Positions 42,601-46,411 of a DNA stretch of 64,000 nucleotides are shown piece by piece. The position numbers and the translations under genes were made by a program. Source of the DNA: Amblyomma americanum (Eukaryota; Arthropoda; Arachnida; Ixodida; Ixodidae); the NCBI RefSeq assembly GCF_052857255.1, contig NC_135497.1, positions 181,445,478 to 181,509,477 of the forward strand, given 5' to 3'. The notes beneath the pieces were generated by a model. It was given only the letters and a program-made list of their open reading frames with translations, was not told where the DNA came from and did not search any database. The first letter of the stretch is position 1. Each line of letters begins with the position of its first letter.

Positions 42601-45481
42601 AACAGGATTGAGTAAATTCGAGTTTTGGTTTTTCAACGCTTGATTTTTTTTATACGCTGCTTCGACCGAAAGAAATTAATTCGCTGCAATAGTCCAGGCT
42701 GCTGCGTGTCATGCATGGAAATTGCACGAGGGAAGACAATGTCCTCTTACAAGCCATTATTGCGGACGCTCGCTCAAGATGACAATCACCTAAACAACAT
42801 TCTAGTGAGTCATGCAGCGCTGTAATTGCACACGAAGCAGCATTTAAAGCCCTTTTATGATTGCTGTTAATCAACCCAAACAATTAACCCTACATAAATA
42901 TTCTGGTCACAACCTGTTACAATGCGCAACTGGGACATCGTATTCGCCTATTTACAAGCAAACATAAGGGACTACCGTTAGTAGATGCTCTTAACGTTAG
43001 CCTTCGAGGTGCCCGTGGTATAGTAATACGGAAATAATCGCTACGCTTTCCTGCACTAAAAAAATTTAAAATTGAGATCAGTATGCGGCTACTCAGAGCC
43101 GAATGCACGAGCAAACGCACTTTTGAGAGAAGACTATATATTATGGCAGCATTACACCGCCATCTGTTCATATAAAGCCGAGGCCGCACGTCTAGTCACA
43201 TGTCGTTCCAGTTCCTGTTGGCGGAGTTAAATTTTGAATAAGATGGGCAAAAGACGCCAGGCGAAAAGTAACACTCCGGGGATGTTTACTGCTACGCCGC
43301 GAGCGAGCTTGCGCACGCCACTTCCACCATGTGCACAGCAATCTAAGCGACCGCAATACAAAAAGTTCCGATAAAGCAGTGCAACATAGGTCGGGAAGTT
43401 GTTTGGGTAACTATAATTTTTTAATCTCCCATGCTATGACCTCACTGCGGCCGAATCAAAGGCAGAAAATGCAACAAACAAATGATTCGGGCGCACTGTG
43501 TGCCAAACCGTGAGCATTGGAAGCGTCCGCTAGCTTCCCCCGGCTTAGGTGCCGCCACCGTCGGTGCCCAGGAGGGGCCGAAAAGCAGCGCCGGCATAGG
43601 AGGAGGAGGAGGAGGAGGAGGAGGAGGAGGGAGGAGGGAGGAGGAAATGTCATTACTTTTAGTTCATTGAGGGGCTTTAGCCGCAGCTACCACCACCATT
43701 CAACTTTTTCGAGTCCTACTATAGCTCATTCACTGTAGAGGATGCCTAATAAGCATGTAATAAGTATATGCATTCAGAAAGAAGCCAAAGCCAATAATCT
43801 TTGAGGCCACAGCAGGCATAGGGGAATAATACTTTGTGTTTTGTTATGTTGTCCATGTGCATTCTTGCATTAGTCAAATTATGTGCAAGTATGCCTAAAT
43901 GTGAGTTGATTTGGAGATGCACTTACACTGCAACAAATATAATCAGGAAATCCACCTTGCAACTGCTGCATAACAAGCACTCTAAACTAACTTTAAGACC
44001 CAGGAGTGGAATTAGCCGGGTCAGTTGGTTCATGACACATAAATAACAGCACGACAGATGGGACAATAAGGAAGAGACACAAACATGGTAACAAAAAGCA
44101 GCAAAATGCATAGGACAAAGAAAGAAAGCAGCAAACATGAGCACATACTGAGCTTATGATACGCTTTGCTTTCTGCCTGCTGCATAACTTTTTACACAGC
44201 TGATTCTGAAATTTGATATTCCTCTTCAGCAGGAGAACTAATGCTCAGCATGCATTCTTTTCAGACAGTGACGCAGGTTCTGTTGGTCAAGGGAGGCACC
44301 CATTTGGCCTCAATGGGACTCCTCTTTATGATCCTCCACCGTCCTACGAAGATGTGATCAAATTCTACATGCCACCCCCTCCAGCCTACAGTGCAATTGT
44401 CGAAGCTCGCTCTGCAGTGCCCGTCAGCTCAAATCCCAATCCCAGCCACCACAGTGCAAGCGCGAGTGCCCCCTCTCATCGCCTGGGAAGGGGAATTGAG
44501 AATGCAGCCTACGTACCAGATGAATTGCAATGCCCCTCCCGCCAGGGAAGTGGGGCCTCGAGTGACCGACGACGGTCATCGTCCTCGTCCAAGGCAACCC
44601 ACCTGCTCAGAGTGATCCTGCCCCCTGTGACCGTCTTTGAGCGTGCTCCCCAGCGCAGGCATAAGTCGACATCTGTCGATCCTAAGCAGTTGGGCTTGCG
44701 TTGTGAGCCTTCTAGTCGTGGCCAGCCGTCCCGCCACCGGCACGGCGCGGTTCCAGCAGTACACAGCAGCAACAGCAGCGGCGGCAGCAGCAGCAGCAGT
44801 GGCAGCAGCAGTGGCAGCAGCAGCCTGCTTGCAAGCAGCGGCCTTGTGCACACTCTTCTTGATCGGCGCGCACCTACAACTAGTGCCGAGCCTAACTGCA
44901 GTCTCTCTAGTCCAGCAAGGGATCAGGCAAGTCCCAAGTCTCTGTCTCAGGCACGCTGCCAGTGTGCAGGGGCATGCTCCTGTGCAACTCCTTCACGAAC
45001 AAAGGTTCGCCGCATGCTGCACACTGCAGCCAAGTACCAACACCTCAATGATGGCAGTGGTAACATCCCAGCTTCGGGCCTGGAGTCAAGTGAACGGTCG
45101 CCCGAAAAAGTAACAGCGAGAAAGGTCCCTGCAAAGTCCTGCAGTGATGCACTGATGCCGGAACCCAGTACGAAAGCTTGGGTTGAACCACTACTTGAGT
45201 CCATAAAGCCAGCCCAGTCACGTGGCCCGAGACACCCTACTTTCACCAGCTCAGCTTCCGAAAACCCAAGCACTGACTTGCAAGCAACCGAAATGACCGT
45301 CACAAAGGACACGCAGCCACTGCTAAGGAGAACTTCGTCACTGCCAGAGCTGGCAGCTGTGTTGCCAGCACGCTTGAGAGTGATGCCTCACGAGGCAATA
45401 CCAGCCCCTGGGCCGAACTCTGCTGCACCGTGTGACCAAGTGGACTCGCCAAAGATGATTATGGAGTCAACCCAGCAGTAA
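127..45481 (+). CDS. CUB/LDLa single-pass membrane protein with PPxY tail (nine 3' exons; 5' end outside window)
   Basis: Gene-level entry: joined exons 127-367, 19081-19256, 22808-23158, 32051-32086, 33028-33192, 35005-35208, 36233-36352, 40193-40444, 44265-45481. All eight introns are GT-AG and the frame stays open across all junctions, giving about 919 residues in the window (numbering starts at the first full codon, 129). Order: CUB 1 (about 1-138), CUB 2 (139-255), linker (256-267), CUB-like 3 (268-390), LDLa (391-430), juxtamembrane, transmembrane helix (about 469-491), basic stop-transfer and a roughly 420-residue Ser/Pro-rich cytoplasmic tail with PPSY (539-542) and PPAY (553-556). 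Known for the families: CUB domains bind proteins, LDLa modules bind calcium, PPxY motifs bind WW domains of Nedd4-type E3 ligases. Inferred: a surface receptor or co-receptor that could be turned over by ubiquitination. Neto and LEV-10 have a similar plan; orthology is not shown. The N-terminus and signal peptide lie left of the window. Confidence 0.85.
2694..2820 (+). repeat. 127-bp direct repeat, copy 1
   Basis: This copy matches 3273-3399 over 127 bases without gaps and with only a handful of substitutions. Both start aaagctctgaaaaccagtga and end at gtgttttcag. Confidence 0.85.
3273..3399 (+). repeat. 127-bp direct repeat, copy 2
   Basis: Ungapped partner of 2694-2820, offset by 579 bases. 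The sequence between the copies has no other obvious duplication. It could be two members of a dispersed family or a local duplication. Confidence 0.85.
4262..4345. repeat. Imperfect hairpin
   Basis: The 21-base arms at 4276-4296 and 4311-4331 (gggtgcggtaatgacatccac and its near complement) pair with few mismatches around a 14-base loop. Weaker pairing continues outward to about 4262 and 4345. Confidence 0.6.
4417..4731. mobile_element. Palindromic MITE-like element (315 bp) rich in GGGTGC/GCACCC
   Basis: The left end agctgtccccagaagaacac and the right end are inverted complements (right end read inward: agctgtccccagatgaacac). Complementarity continues inward through gctaaaaagggtgcagagat. 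The interior repeats GGGTGC and GCACCC words in both orientations. No clear target-site duplication was seen. Confidence 0.7.
5360..5380 (+). repeat. Poly-C tract (21 C)
   Basis: An uninterrupted run of 21 cytosines, preceded by cataattct and followed by gtcgctatc. Confidence 0.95.
6104..6157 (+). repeat. (CAG)18 microsatellite
   Basis: Eighteen perfect CAG triplets inside intron 1. The poly-Leu and poly-Ala ORFs reported on the opposite strand are by-products of this repeat, not genes. Confidence 0.97.
9728..10180 (-). pseudogene. LINE reverse-transcriptase 3' end fragment
   Basis: The reverse complement, read with a few stops and frame changes, gives peptide pieces typical of the C-terminus of CR1/Jockey-like LINE polyproteins: a [13 protein letters not shown] piece, [12 protein letters not shown], then a piece with [18 protein letters not shown]. 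No catalytic motif is included. The family assignment rests on pattern memory only. Confidence 0.45.
10342..10475. repeat. 134-bp near-perfect foldback hairpin
   Basis: Arms 10342-10408 and 10409-10475 are complementary over 67 bases with three mismatches and no loop; the centre is acacaggc/gcctgtgt. It is followed by accaactagcccgcaag, which resembles accaacttgccccgcaac after the hairpin at 13312-13371 and accaacttgcccagcaatg at about 34620, suggesting one dispersed foldback family. Confidence 0.9.
10602..10702 (-). repeat. Left arm of a 101-bp inverted pair (tRNA-like core)
   Basis: The reverse complement of this segment matches 11964-12064 over 101 bases without gaps and with about six or seven mismatches. 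The core reads cttcgtggcctacgggcagc followed by a cgtctcgcagtccgaaggc piece, resembling a tRNA-derived SINE head. Confidence 0.8.
10831..11043 (-). pseudogene. RTE-type LINE 3' fragment
   Basis: The reverse complement aligns with the 3' end of the RTE copy at 30099-31161: shared wording covers the gtggattccaagagaa, gcagggggcggcag and ggacagggttaattggagag segments and the end of the ORF, then a gatg-type tail. Only about the last 60 codons are present. Confidence 0.75.
11553..11612 (+). repeat. Dispersed repeat fragment, copy 1
   Basis: An A tract followed by acttgggcgtcgcttaagct, tcctttaaa and acgcgacagcattatcg. The same order of words occurs at 17070-17128, so both are members of one dispersed family. 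Confidence 0.5.
11712..11953 (+). mobile_element. Ruka-type tRNA-derived SINE
   Basis: The head ggccgccgcggtggctcagc and gcgggttcgatcccggccgc form pol III A and B box-like parts. They are followed by a tRNA-unrelated body (gtcgaatttcgatgga, tctagaggcccgtgtactg, gggacgttaaaccccataaa) and a short A/C-rich tail. Flanks tcttcattaa (11702-11711) and tcttcactaa (11954-11963) look like a 10-bp target-site duplication with one mismatch. The name rests on recall of the tick SINE Ruka. Confidence 0.85.
11964..12064 (+). repeat. Right arm of the 101-bp inverted pair
   Basis: Partner of 10602-10702. The SINE at 11712-11953 ends with its target-site duplication directly against this arm, so the SINE lies inside the inverted pair. 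Confidence 0.8.
12285..12570 (+). pseudogene. LINE 3' terminal fragment with Cys-His motif
   Basis: The frame starting near 12288 reads [15 protein letters not shown], an in-frame TGA at 12367-12369, then [34 protein letters not shown] and a stop. This C-x2-C-x-H-x-C region followed by E-A-L and L-V-x-R-A is typical of the C-terminus of tick LINE polyproteins. A (TCTC)n tail follows at about 12554. Confidence 0.65.
13312..13371. repeat. Hairpin, 22-base arms
   Basis: Left arm 13312-13333 (tgaagcgcacaaaggacag...) pairs with 13350-13371 with two mismatches around a 16-base loop. It is followed by the accaacttgcccc word shared with the 10342-10475 foldback. Confidence 0.75.
15207..15443 (+). 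mobile_element. Ruka-type tRNA-derived SINE
   Basis: Same organisation as the copy at 11712: agccgccgcggtggctcag, gcgggtttgaccccggcgg, gtcgaatttcgatggaggcg, tctagaggctcctgtactc and gggacgttaaacccccataa. The B box is diverged. No convincing target-site duplication was seen. Confidence 0.83.
17070..17128 (+). repeat. Dispersed repeat fragment, copy 2
   Basis: An A tract, then acttggaggatgcttaagc, ccctttaaatgt and the palindrome-like acgcgatagcgttatcg; related to 11553-11612. Confidence 0.5.
17981..18174 (+). repeat. Tandem duplication, 97-bp unit, two copies
   Basis: Unit 17981-18077 and unit 18078-18174 both start tcacttgt and share acagccagcaag, ccaaggaatgta, aagtacatttcaag and gctgcataaaatac, with scattered substitutions and a small indel. 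Confidence 0.85.
19081..19256 (+). CDS. Exon B: C-terminal part of CUB domain 1
   Basis: The acceptor follows a long pyrimidine tract ending ttctcaacag; the donor is GTAAGT at 19257. The exon reads [20 protein letters not shown], then [20 protein letters not shown], the pattern of the last CUB strands (C-D-Y-V-V, F-C-G, and a closing hydrophobic strand). It joins exon A in phase 2 and ends in phase 1. CUB 1 contains several cysteines, unlike CUB 2. Confidence 0.87.
19257..22807 (+). other. Intron 2 (3.6 kb)
   Basis: Starts GTAAGT, ends gtgcag. It contains the palindromic element at 21988-22341 and a degenerate repeat of ggttcagttc/ggttcggttc words at 20181-20285. The rest (19257-20180, 20286-21987, 22342-22807) shows no recognisable gene or element. 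An ORF at 22675-23274 contains exon C but starts in the intron, so its start is not biological. Confidence 0.75.
21988..22341. mobile_element. Palindromic MITE-like element (354 bp)
   Basis: The ends are inverted copies: left ggccgtattctataagctgt, right read inward ggccgtattccgtaagctgt. Both continue with ccattttaaaatgg and gtctggtcctctgtcatt. A second inner pair (gaccggacctcaccgttggc and its complement) lies at about 22099 and 22212. Confidence 0.85.
22808..23158 (+). CDS. Exon C: complete cysteine-free CUB domain 2
   Basis: The acceptor is tttggtgcag and the donor GTGAGT at 23159. This one exon encodes a whole CUB domain: [17 protein letters not shown], then [21 protein letters not shown], then [20 protein letters not shown], matching the G-x-SP-x-FP, L-x-F-x-x-F and L-x-V-x-F-x-x-D steps of the family. 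There is no cysteine in the exon, although typical CUB domains carry two disulfides. The G+C-rich third positions contrast with the AT-rich introns nearby. Confidence 0.92.
24265..24513 (-). pseudogene. Small ORF with STPR-like peptide repeats (82 aa)
   Basis: The minus-strand frame from ATG at 24511-24513 to the stop at 24265-24267 is Arg/Glu/Ala-rich and charged. It contains [20 protein letters not shown], which fits the 23-residue STPR unit known from arthropod proteins and from some Helitron and PIF1-like helicase proteins. Only one good unit is visible; what follows is a degenerate continuation ([17 protein letters not shown]). The ORF starts just beside a long AT repeat, with no visible promoter. 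It could be a truncated transposon ORF; function is unknown. Confidence 0.4.
24543..24612 (+). repeat. (AT)n followed by (AC)6 microsatellite
   Basis: About 58 bases of perfect AT dinucleotides, then acacacacacac. It marks the left boundary of the tandem array. Confidence 0.97.
24761..24834 (-). tRNA. tRNA-like sequence, array copy 1
   Basis: Read on the - strand it folds as a cloverleaf of 74 bases: acceptor GTCGCCG/CGGCGGC (7 bp), D stem GCTC/GAGC, anticodon stem CCGGA/TTCGG, variable loop AGGTC, T stem GTGGG/CCCAC with loop TTCGGAT, discriminator A. The A and B box regions are intact. The seven-base anticodon loop CGCGATA has G instead of U at position 33, so no amino-acid identity can be assigned; it may be a pseudogene or a tRNA-derived repeat. 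Confidence 0.55.
25254..25327 (-). tRNA. tRNA-like sequence, array copy 2
   Basis: Same as copy 1 except position 1 is A (breaking the first acceptor pair) and the T stem reads GCGGG, a C-A mismatch with CCCAC. These look like decay changes. Confidence 0.5.
25749..25822 (-). tRNA. tRNA-like sequence, array copy 3
   Basis: Identical to copy 1 across the 74 bases as far as I can read. Confidence 0.55.
26242..26315 (-). tRNA. tRNA-like sequence, array copy 4
   Basis: Has the T-stem C-A mismatch of copy 2 and AGCTCAGTTGG in place of AGCTCAATTGG in the D arm, which is closer to a canonical A box. Confidence 0.5.
26736..26809 (-). tRNA. tRNA-like sequence, array copy 5 (in the partial unit)
   Basis: D arm as in copy 4, T stem as in copy 1, and one acceptor change that gives a G-U pair. 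The unit ends about 47 bases beyond it. Confidence 0.5.
26857..27985 (-). pseudogene. LINE fragment: end of endonuclease and first half of reverse transcriptase
   Basis: Minus-strand frames read [15 protein letters not shown] near 27975-27935 (the SDH motif of an AP endonuclease), then a linker with frame breaks near 27770 and 27640, then a 250-codon RT region with [29 protein letters not shown] and [15 protein letters not shown]. It stops at VVDCIFL, just before the first catalytic Asp region, where it meets the tandem array. The element is thus truncated at both ends. CR1/Jockey-like by motif; exact clade not determined. Confidence 0.8.
28600..28716 (-). mobile_element. tRNA-derived SINE fragment
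   Basis: The reverse complement reads cctcgatggttcagtggtta, aggcgctcgtc, ggttcgaacctgaccgcgg (A and B box-like) and then cgtttcaatggaggcgaaa, related to the body of the Ruka-type copies. It lacks the rest of the SINE body. Confidence 0.6.
28893..29204. mobile_element. Palindromic MITE-like element (about 312 bp)
   Basis: Inverted ends: aaataatttataatcaaat at 28909 and its complement near 29186, extending inward through ttttctcccatgctat and outward to about 28893 and 29204. An inner inverted pair (actgctatataatcgctggt and complement) lies nearer the centre. Confidence 0.7.
30067..30098. repeat. Perfect hairpin with GAAA loop at the RTE junction
   Basis: Arms agaccctttaccac (30067-30080) and its exact complement (30085-30098) enclose GAAA. 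RTE coding sequence begins directly after it. Confidence 0.85.
30099..31161 (+). pseudogene. 5'-truncated RTE-type LINE (reverse transcriptase C-terminal half)
   Basis: The frame is open from before 30099 to the TAG at 31135-31137, about 346 codons. It contains [10 protein letters not shown] (first catalytic Asp), [13 protein letters not shown] (F-A-D-D catalytic box), [28 protein letters not shown] and the terminal GEAFVLQWV of RTE elements, followed by a short (GAT)n tail at about 31143-31160. The endonuclease is absent. About eight residues are missing between RKGVR and LFTACLQEV, where the family has a conserved block, so this copy is probably inactive despite the open frame. Confidence 0.9.
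31537..31790. repeat. Inverted repeat enclosing a tRNA-like SINE core
   Basis: attgaaaggcaaacagcgca at 31537 continues to 31569 and pairs with 31757-31790. Inside, the reverse complement around 31715-31740 reads gcattcgggaggtgctaggt then tcgatccccagtgcgg, a B box-like stretch. Confidence 0.7.
32051..32086 (+). CDS. Exon D: 36-nt microexon joining CUB 2 to CUB-like 3
   Basis: This exon is too short for ordinary ORF detection. It is flanked by tcctcgcag and GTAATT and encodes about twelve residues ([11 protein letters not shown] plus split codons). It is in phase 1 at both ends, so including or skipping it keeps the frame. It restores the frame between exon C (ends in phase 1) and exon E (begins by completing a phase 1 codon), but exon C could also join exon E directly. 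The peptide forms the linker before the CGGVV start of the third domain. Confidence 0.68.
32087..33027 (+). other. Intron 4 (0.94 kb)
   Basis: AT-rich, starts GTAATT, ends gtttcag. No recognisable gene or repeat. Confidence 0.75.
33028..33192 (+). CDS. Exon E: first half of CUB-like domain 3
   Basis: The acceptor is cttgtttcag and the donor GTAAGG at 33193. The exon encodes [29 protein letters not shown], then a strand ending VRVAQFEEM. The C-G-G start, N-P-G-Y step and C-x-W-x-L match the first half of a CUB domain, with the usual first cysteine pair. It is phase 1 at both ends. Confidence 0.88.
33193..35004 (+). other. Intron 5 (1.8 kb)
   Basis: AT-rich, starts GTAAGG, ends aattgcag. It contains the hairpin at 34098-34140 and, at about 34615-34660, a fragment of the accaacttgcccagcaatg foldback family. 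Nothing else was recognised. Confidence 0.75.
34098..34140. repeat. Perfect 19-bp hairpin, 5-base loop
   Basis: tctgatgttcccagtgaat at 34098-34116 and its exact complement at 34122-34140 around tcgct. Confidence 0.9.
35005..35208 (+). CDS. Exon F: second half of CUB-like domain 3
   Basis: The acceptor is ctttaattgcag and the donor GTAAGT at 35209. The exon encodes [11 protein letters not shown], then [20 protein letters not shown], consistent with the final CUB strands (S-L-E-I-R-x-G, then a hydrophobic strand with basic and Ser residues). The second cysteine pair of a classical CUB domain is missing, so the domain is called CUB-like. It is phase 1 at both ends. Confidence 0.85.
35209..36232 (+). 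other. Intron 6 (1.0 kb)
   Basis: Starts GTAAGT, ends in a long T tract and ttcag. It carries the antisense Ruka-type SINE; 35209-35904 shows nothing else. Confidence 0.8.
35918..36162 (-). mobile_element. Ruka-type SINE with 13-bp target-site duplication
   Basis: The reverse complement has the same head, body and tail as the + copies: ccgccgctgtggctcagtgg, acgcgggttcgatcccggcc, gtcgaatttcgatggagcc, tagaggcccgtgtactgtgc, gggacataaaacccaataaa. The flanks cattgtaatgcat (35905-35917) and cattgtaatgtat (36163-36175) form a clear duplication, so the insertion is fairly young. The poly-T strand faces the exon G acceptor 70 bases downstream. Confidence 0.9.
36233..36352 (+). CDS. Exon G: LDL-receptor class A module
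   Basis: A long T tract ends ttcag, with the donor GT at 36353. The exon encodes one LDLa repeat with six cysteines in the canonical order: C-x7-C, GNGRC, then C, DGFNHC and DGSDESAC. The acidic DGSDE is the family's calcium-binding signature. A second AG at 36239-36240 would break this frame, so 36232 is taken as the acceptor end. One LDLa next to the membrane after CUB domains is the Neto/LEV-10 arrangement. Confidence 0.93.
36801..37765. mobile_element. Compound inverted-repeat element (965 bp) with internal tandem repeats
   Basis: The outer arms of about 90 bases (36801-36895 and 37668-37765) share acttttatttcgaaaagagg, ggccacat and ccaaggcaaaaggactgca in opposite orientation. An inner pair (gaatcaaaggatcaatttga, 37256-37284 versus 37613-37640) is nested inside. 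Between the inner arms two diverged units of about 88 bases start near 37403 and 37491 (aaagccca, then aaaacagcgat). Confidence 0.75.
38747..39110. mobile_element. Palindromic MITE, GGTACYGTCTTTGCC family, copy 1
   Basis: The left end ggtaccgtctttgccaaaag and the right end are inverted copies (right inward: gtaccatctttaccaaaag). Much of the 364-bp element is self-complementary, for example ggctgcaggtgtaaactagc near 38848 against its complement near 38995. Confidence 0.8.
40193..40444 (+). CDS. Exon H: juxtamembrane stalk and transmembrane helix
   Basis: The acceptor is a tandem CAGCAG (NAGNAG) at 40190-40195, so the exon may start at 40193 or 40196, adding or removing one Ala. The donor is GTAGGT at 40445. 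The exon encodes a short stalk ([16 protein letters not shown]), a roughly 23-residue hydrophobic helix beginning [15 protein letters not shown], and a basic LHKQRR stop-transfer, which puts the C-terminus in the cytoplasm. It is phase 1 at both ends. Confidence 0.9.
40487..40706. mobile_element. MITE, GGTACYGTCTTTGCC family, copy 2 (220 bp)
   Basis: The ends ggtactgtctttgccaaaag and, read inward from the right, gtactgcctttgccaaaagt match those of the element at 38747. The interior differs and is shorter. It begins 43 bases after the exon H donor. Confidence 0.8.
41895..42430 (+). repeat. Minisatellite, four diverged units of about 130-135 bp
   Basis: The word gcaggtstagctttc recurs at 41991, 42121, 42252 and (as ttcaggtctagcattc) about 42387. 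Around it, gctgctcg, ttgcacgcat, gactccttcgctca and aactcgatac recur in order. The short ORFs over this region follow the period and do not look like a gene. Confidence 0.85.
43599..43645 (+). repeat. (GGA)n microsatellite
   Basis: About 15 GGA triplets with two interruptions at the 3' side. Confidence 0.95.
44265..45481 (+). CDS. Exon I: terminal coding exon, cytoplasmic tail with two PPxY motifs
   Basis: The acceptor is ttcttttcag; TAA lies at 45479-45481. The exon encodes 405 residues of tail. Near its start are DPPPSYEDV and PPPPAYSAI, two PPxY-type WW-domain ligands 14 residues apart. The rest is Ser/Pro/Arg-rich and probably disordered. At about 44760-44845 is a serine-glycine run made of AGC and GGC codons, a CAG-type repeat in another frame. 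The antisense poly-Leu/poly-Ala frames over this run are shadows. The exon ends ESTQQ. Confidence 0.92.
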
Positions 45482-46370
45482 GTGTGCACTGTAACATAAA
45501 GGTTAAAAAAAAAAAGAAGTGTTCCTATGTTAAACCACAATGTGCGTGCATGTGTGTATGTACCACCCCAATGTTTTTCTTCCCTTGTATGGATGTTAGC
45601 TCCAAATCTATAAACGCAAGCACAGCTAGGGCCCTCACTGCAAAGTTGCTGCATTCACTTGCTGTCATTGTAACTAACAAGACCCCATAAGAAAACCGAT
45701 ATGAATGTTTGCGTGTCCCAGTTTAGGTGCACTGACAAGATAAATAATATGGTGTCCCTGTTGAGACATGTTTAGGCTAGAATGTTAAATAATGACTTCA
45801 GCATAATCCTATCATTCACATATCTAGTACTGTGAAATTGGGATCTCCTAGTATTCAGCATCACTGGCGGCATAAATAATCATTAAAAGAAGCTGTAAAT
45901 TAACATTTCTTGGCATTTACCTCGGGAGATAGATGTCTGCATAGCAGGTCCCCTCTCGTTCATTGTAAAGAGCTTAGTACATGTGTTGTAGCTTACCTCA
46001 GACAAAATGTAGCAGCACATATTTTCAGAAGCAGCTTTAGCTCTATACCACAGTCTCTTCAGCCGATACAAAAACAAGACGGTGTACCATGCTTATTGCC
46101 TCCCTCTTCAATTTTTCTGACAGTATTAGGTCAGTGTAAGAATAAGTAACATGTCAGAAACAATTTATTTGGCTAATGACCAGTTCATTTAAAACTGCAA
46201 GTGAAATAGAATGTTTTGCAATGTTCTCAGAGACATCAGTTTTTTTTCTTCTTTCATTTACTATGTAAGTGTAGTTGAAAAGAAATTGCAACAACACAAC
46301 AGTTTAAATAAATATATTTACCTTCTTGTGTTATTTAATACTGTGCTAAGAGAACCATGCATCATAAACC

Positions 46371-46376
46371 AATAAA
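46371..46376 (+). terminator. Candidate poly(A) signal of the CUB/LDLa gene
   Basis: AATAAA 890 bases after the stop codon. Another AATAAA lies at 46307-46312 and a further one at 47085. No cleavage site can be placed without transcript data. Confidence 0.35.
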
Positions 46377-46405
46377 AACAGCGTCATACCAATATGTCAG
46401 AGTCA

Positions 46406-46411
46406 TTTATT
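46406..46411 (-). terminator. Candidate poly(A) signal of the PDPR gene
   Basis: TTTATT on the + strand is AATAAA on the - strand, 2.9 kb beyond the PDPR stop. The TTTATT at 47079-47084 is an alternative that would give a shorter 3' UTR. Confidence 0.25.

Larger units (their letters stand above)
41381..43680. repeat. Distant 19-base inverted pair (possible 2.3-kb element)
   Basis: gctaaagcccctcaatgaa at about 41381-41399 is the exact inverse of ttcattgaggggctttagc at about 43663-43681. The space between holds the minisatellite, a (GGA)n tract and a minus-strand ORF (42917-43189) with no recognised domain. No transposase seen. Confidence 0.35.
40445..44264 (+). other. Intron 8 (3.8 kb)
   Basis: Starts GTAGGT, ends cttttcag. 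It contains MITE copy 2, the 131-135-bp minisatellite, a (GGA)n tract and a distant 19-base inverted pair. 40707-41379 and 43681-44264 show nothing recognisable. Confidence 0.75.

Noticed and set aside
42917..43189. 90-codon - strand ORF as a transposase piece
   Set aside because: I could not find any catalytic motif or family pattern; it is left as unassigned.
44509..45113. Poly-Leu, poly-Ala and related ORFs over exon I
   Set aside because: They are other frames of the AGC-rich serine run in the supported exon.
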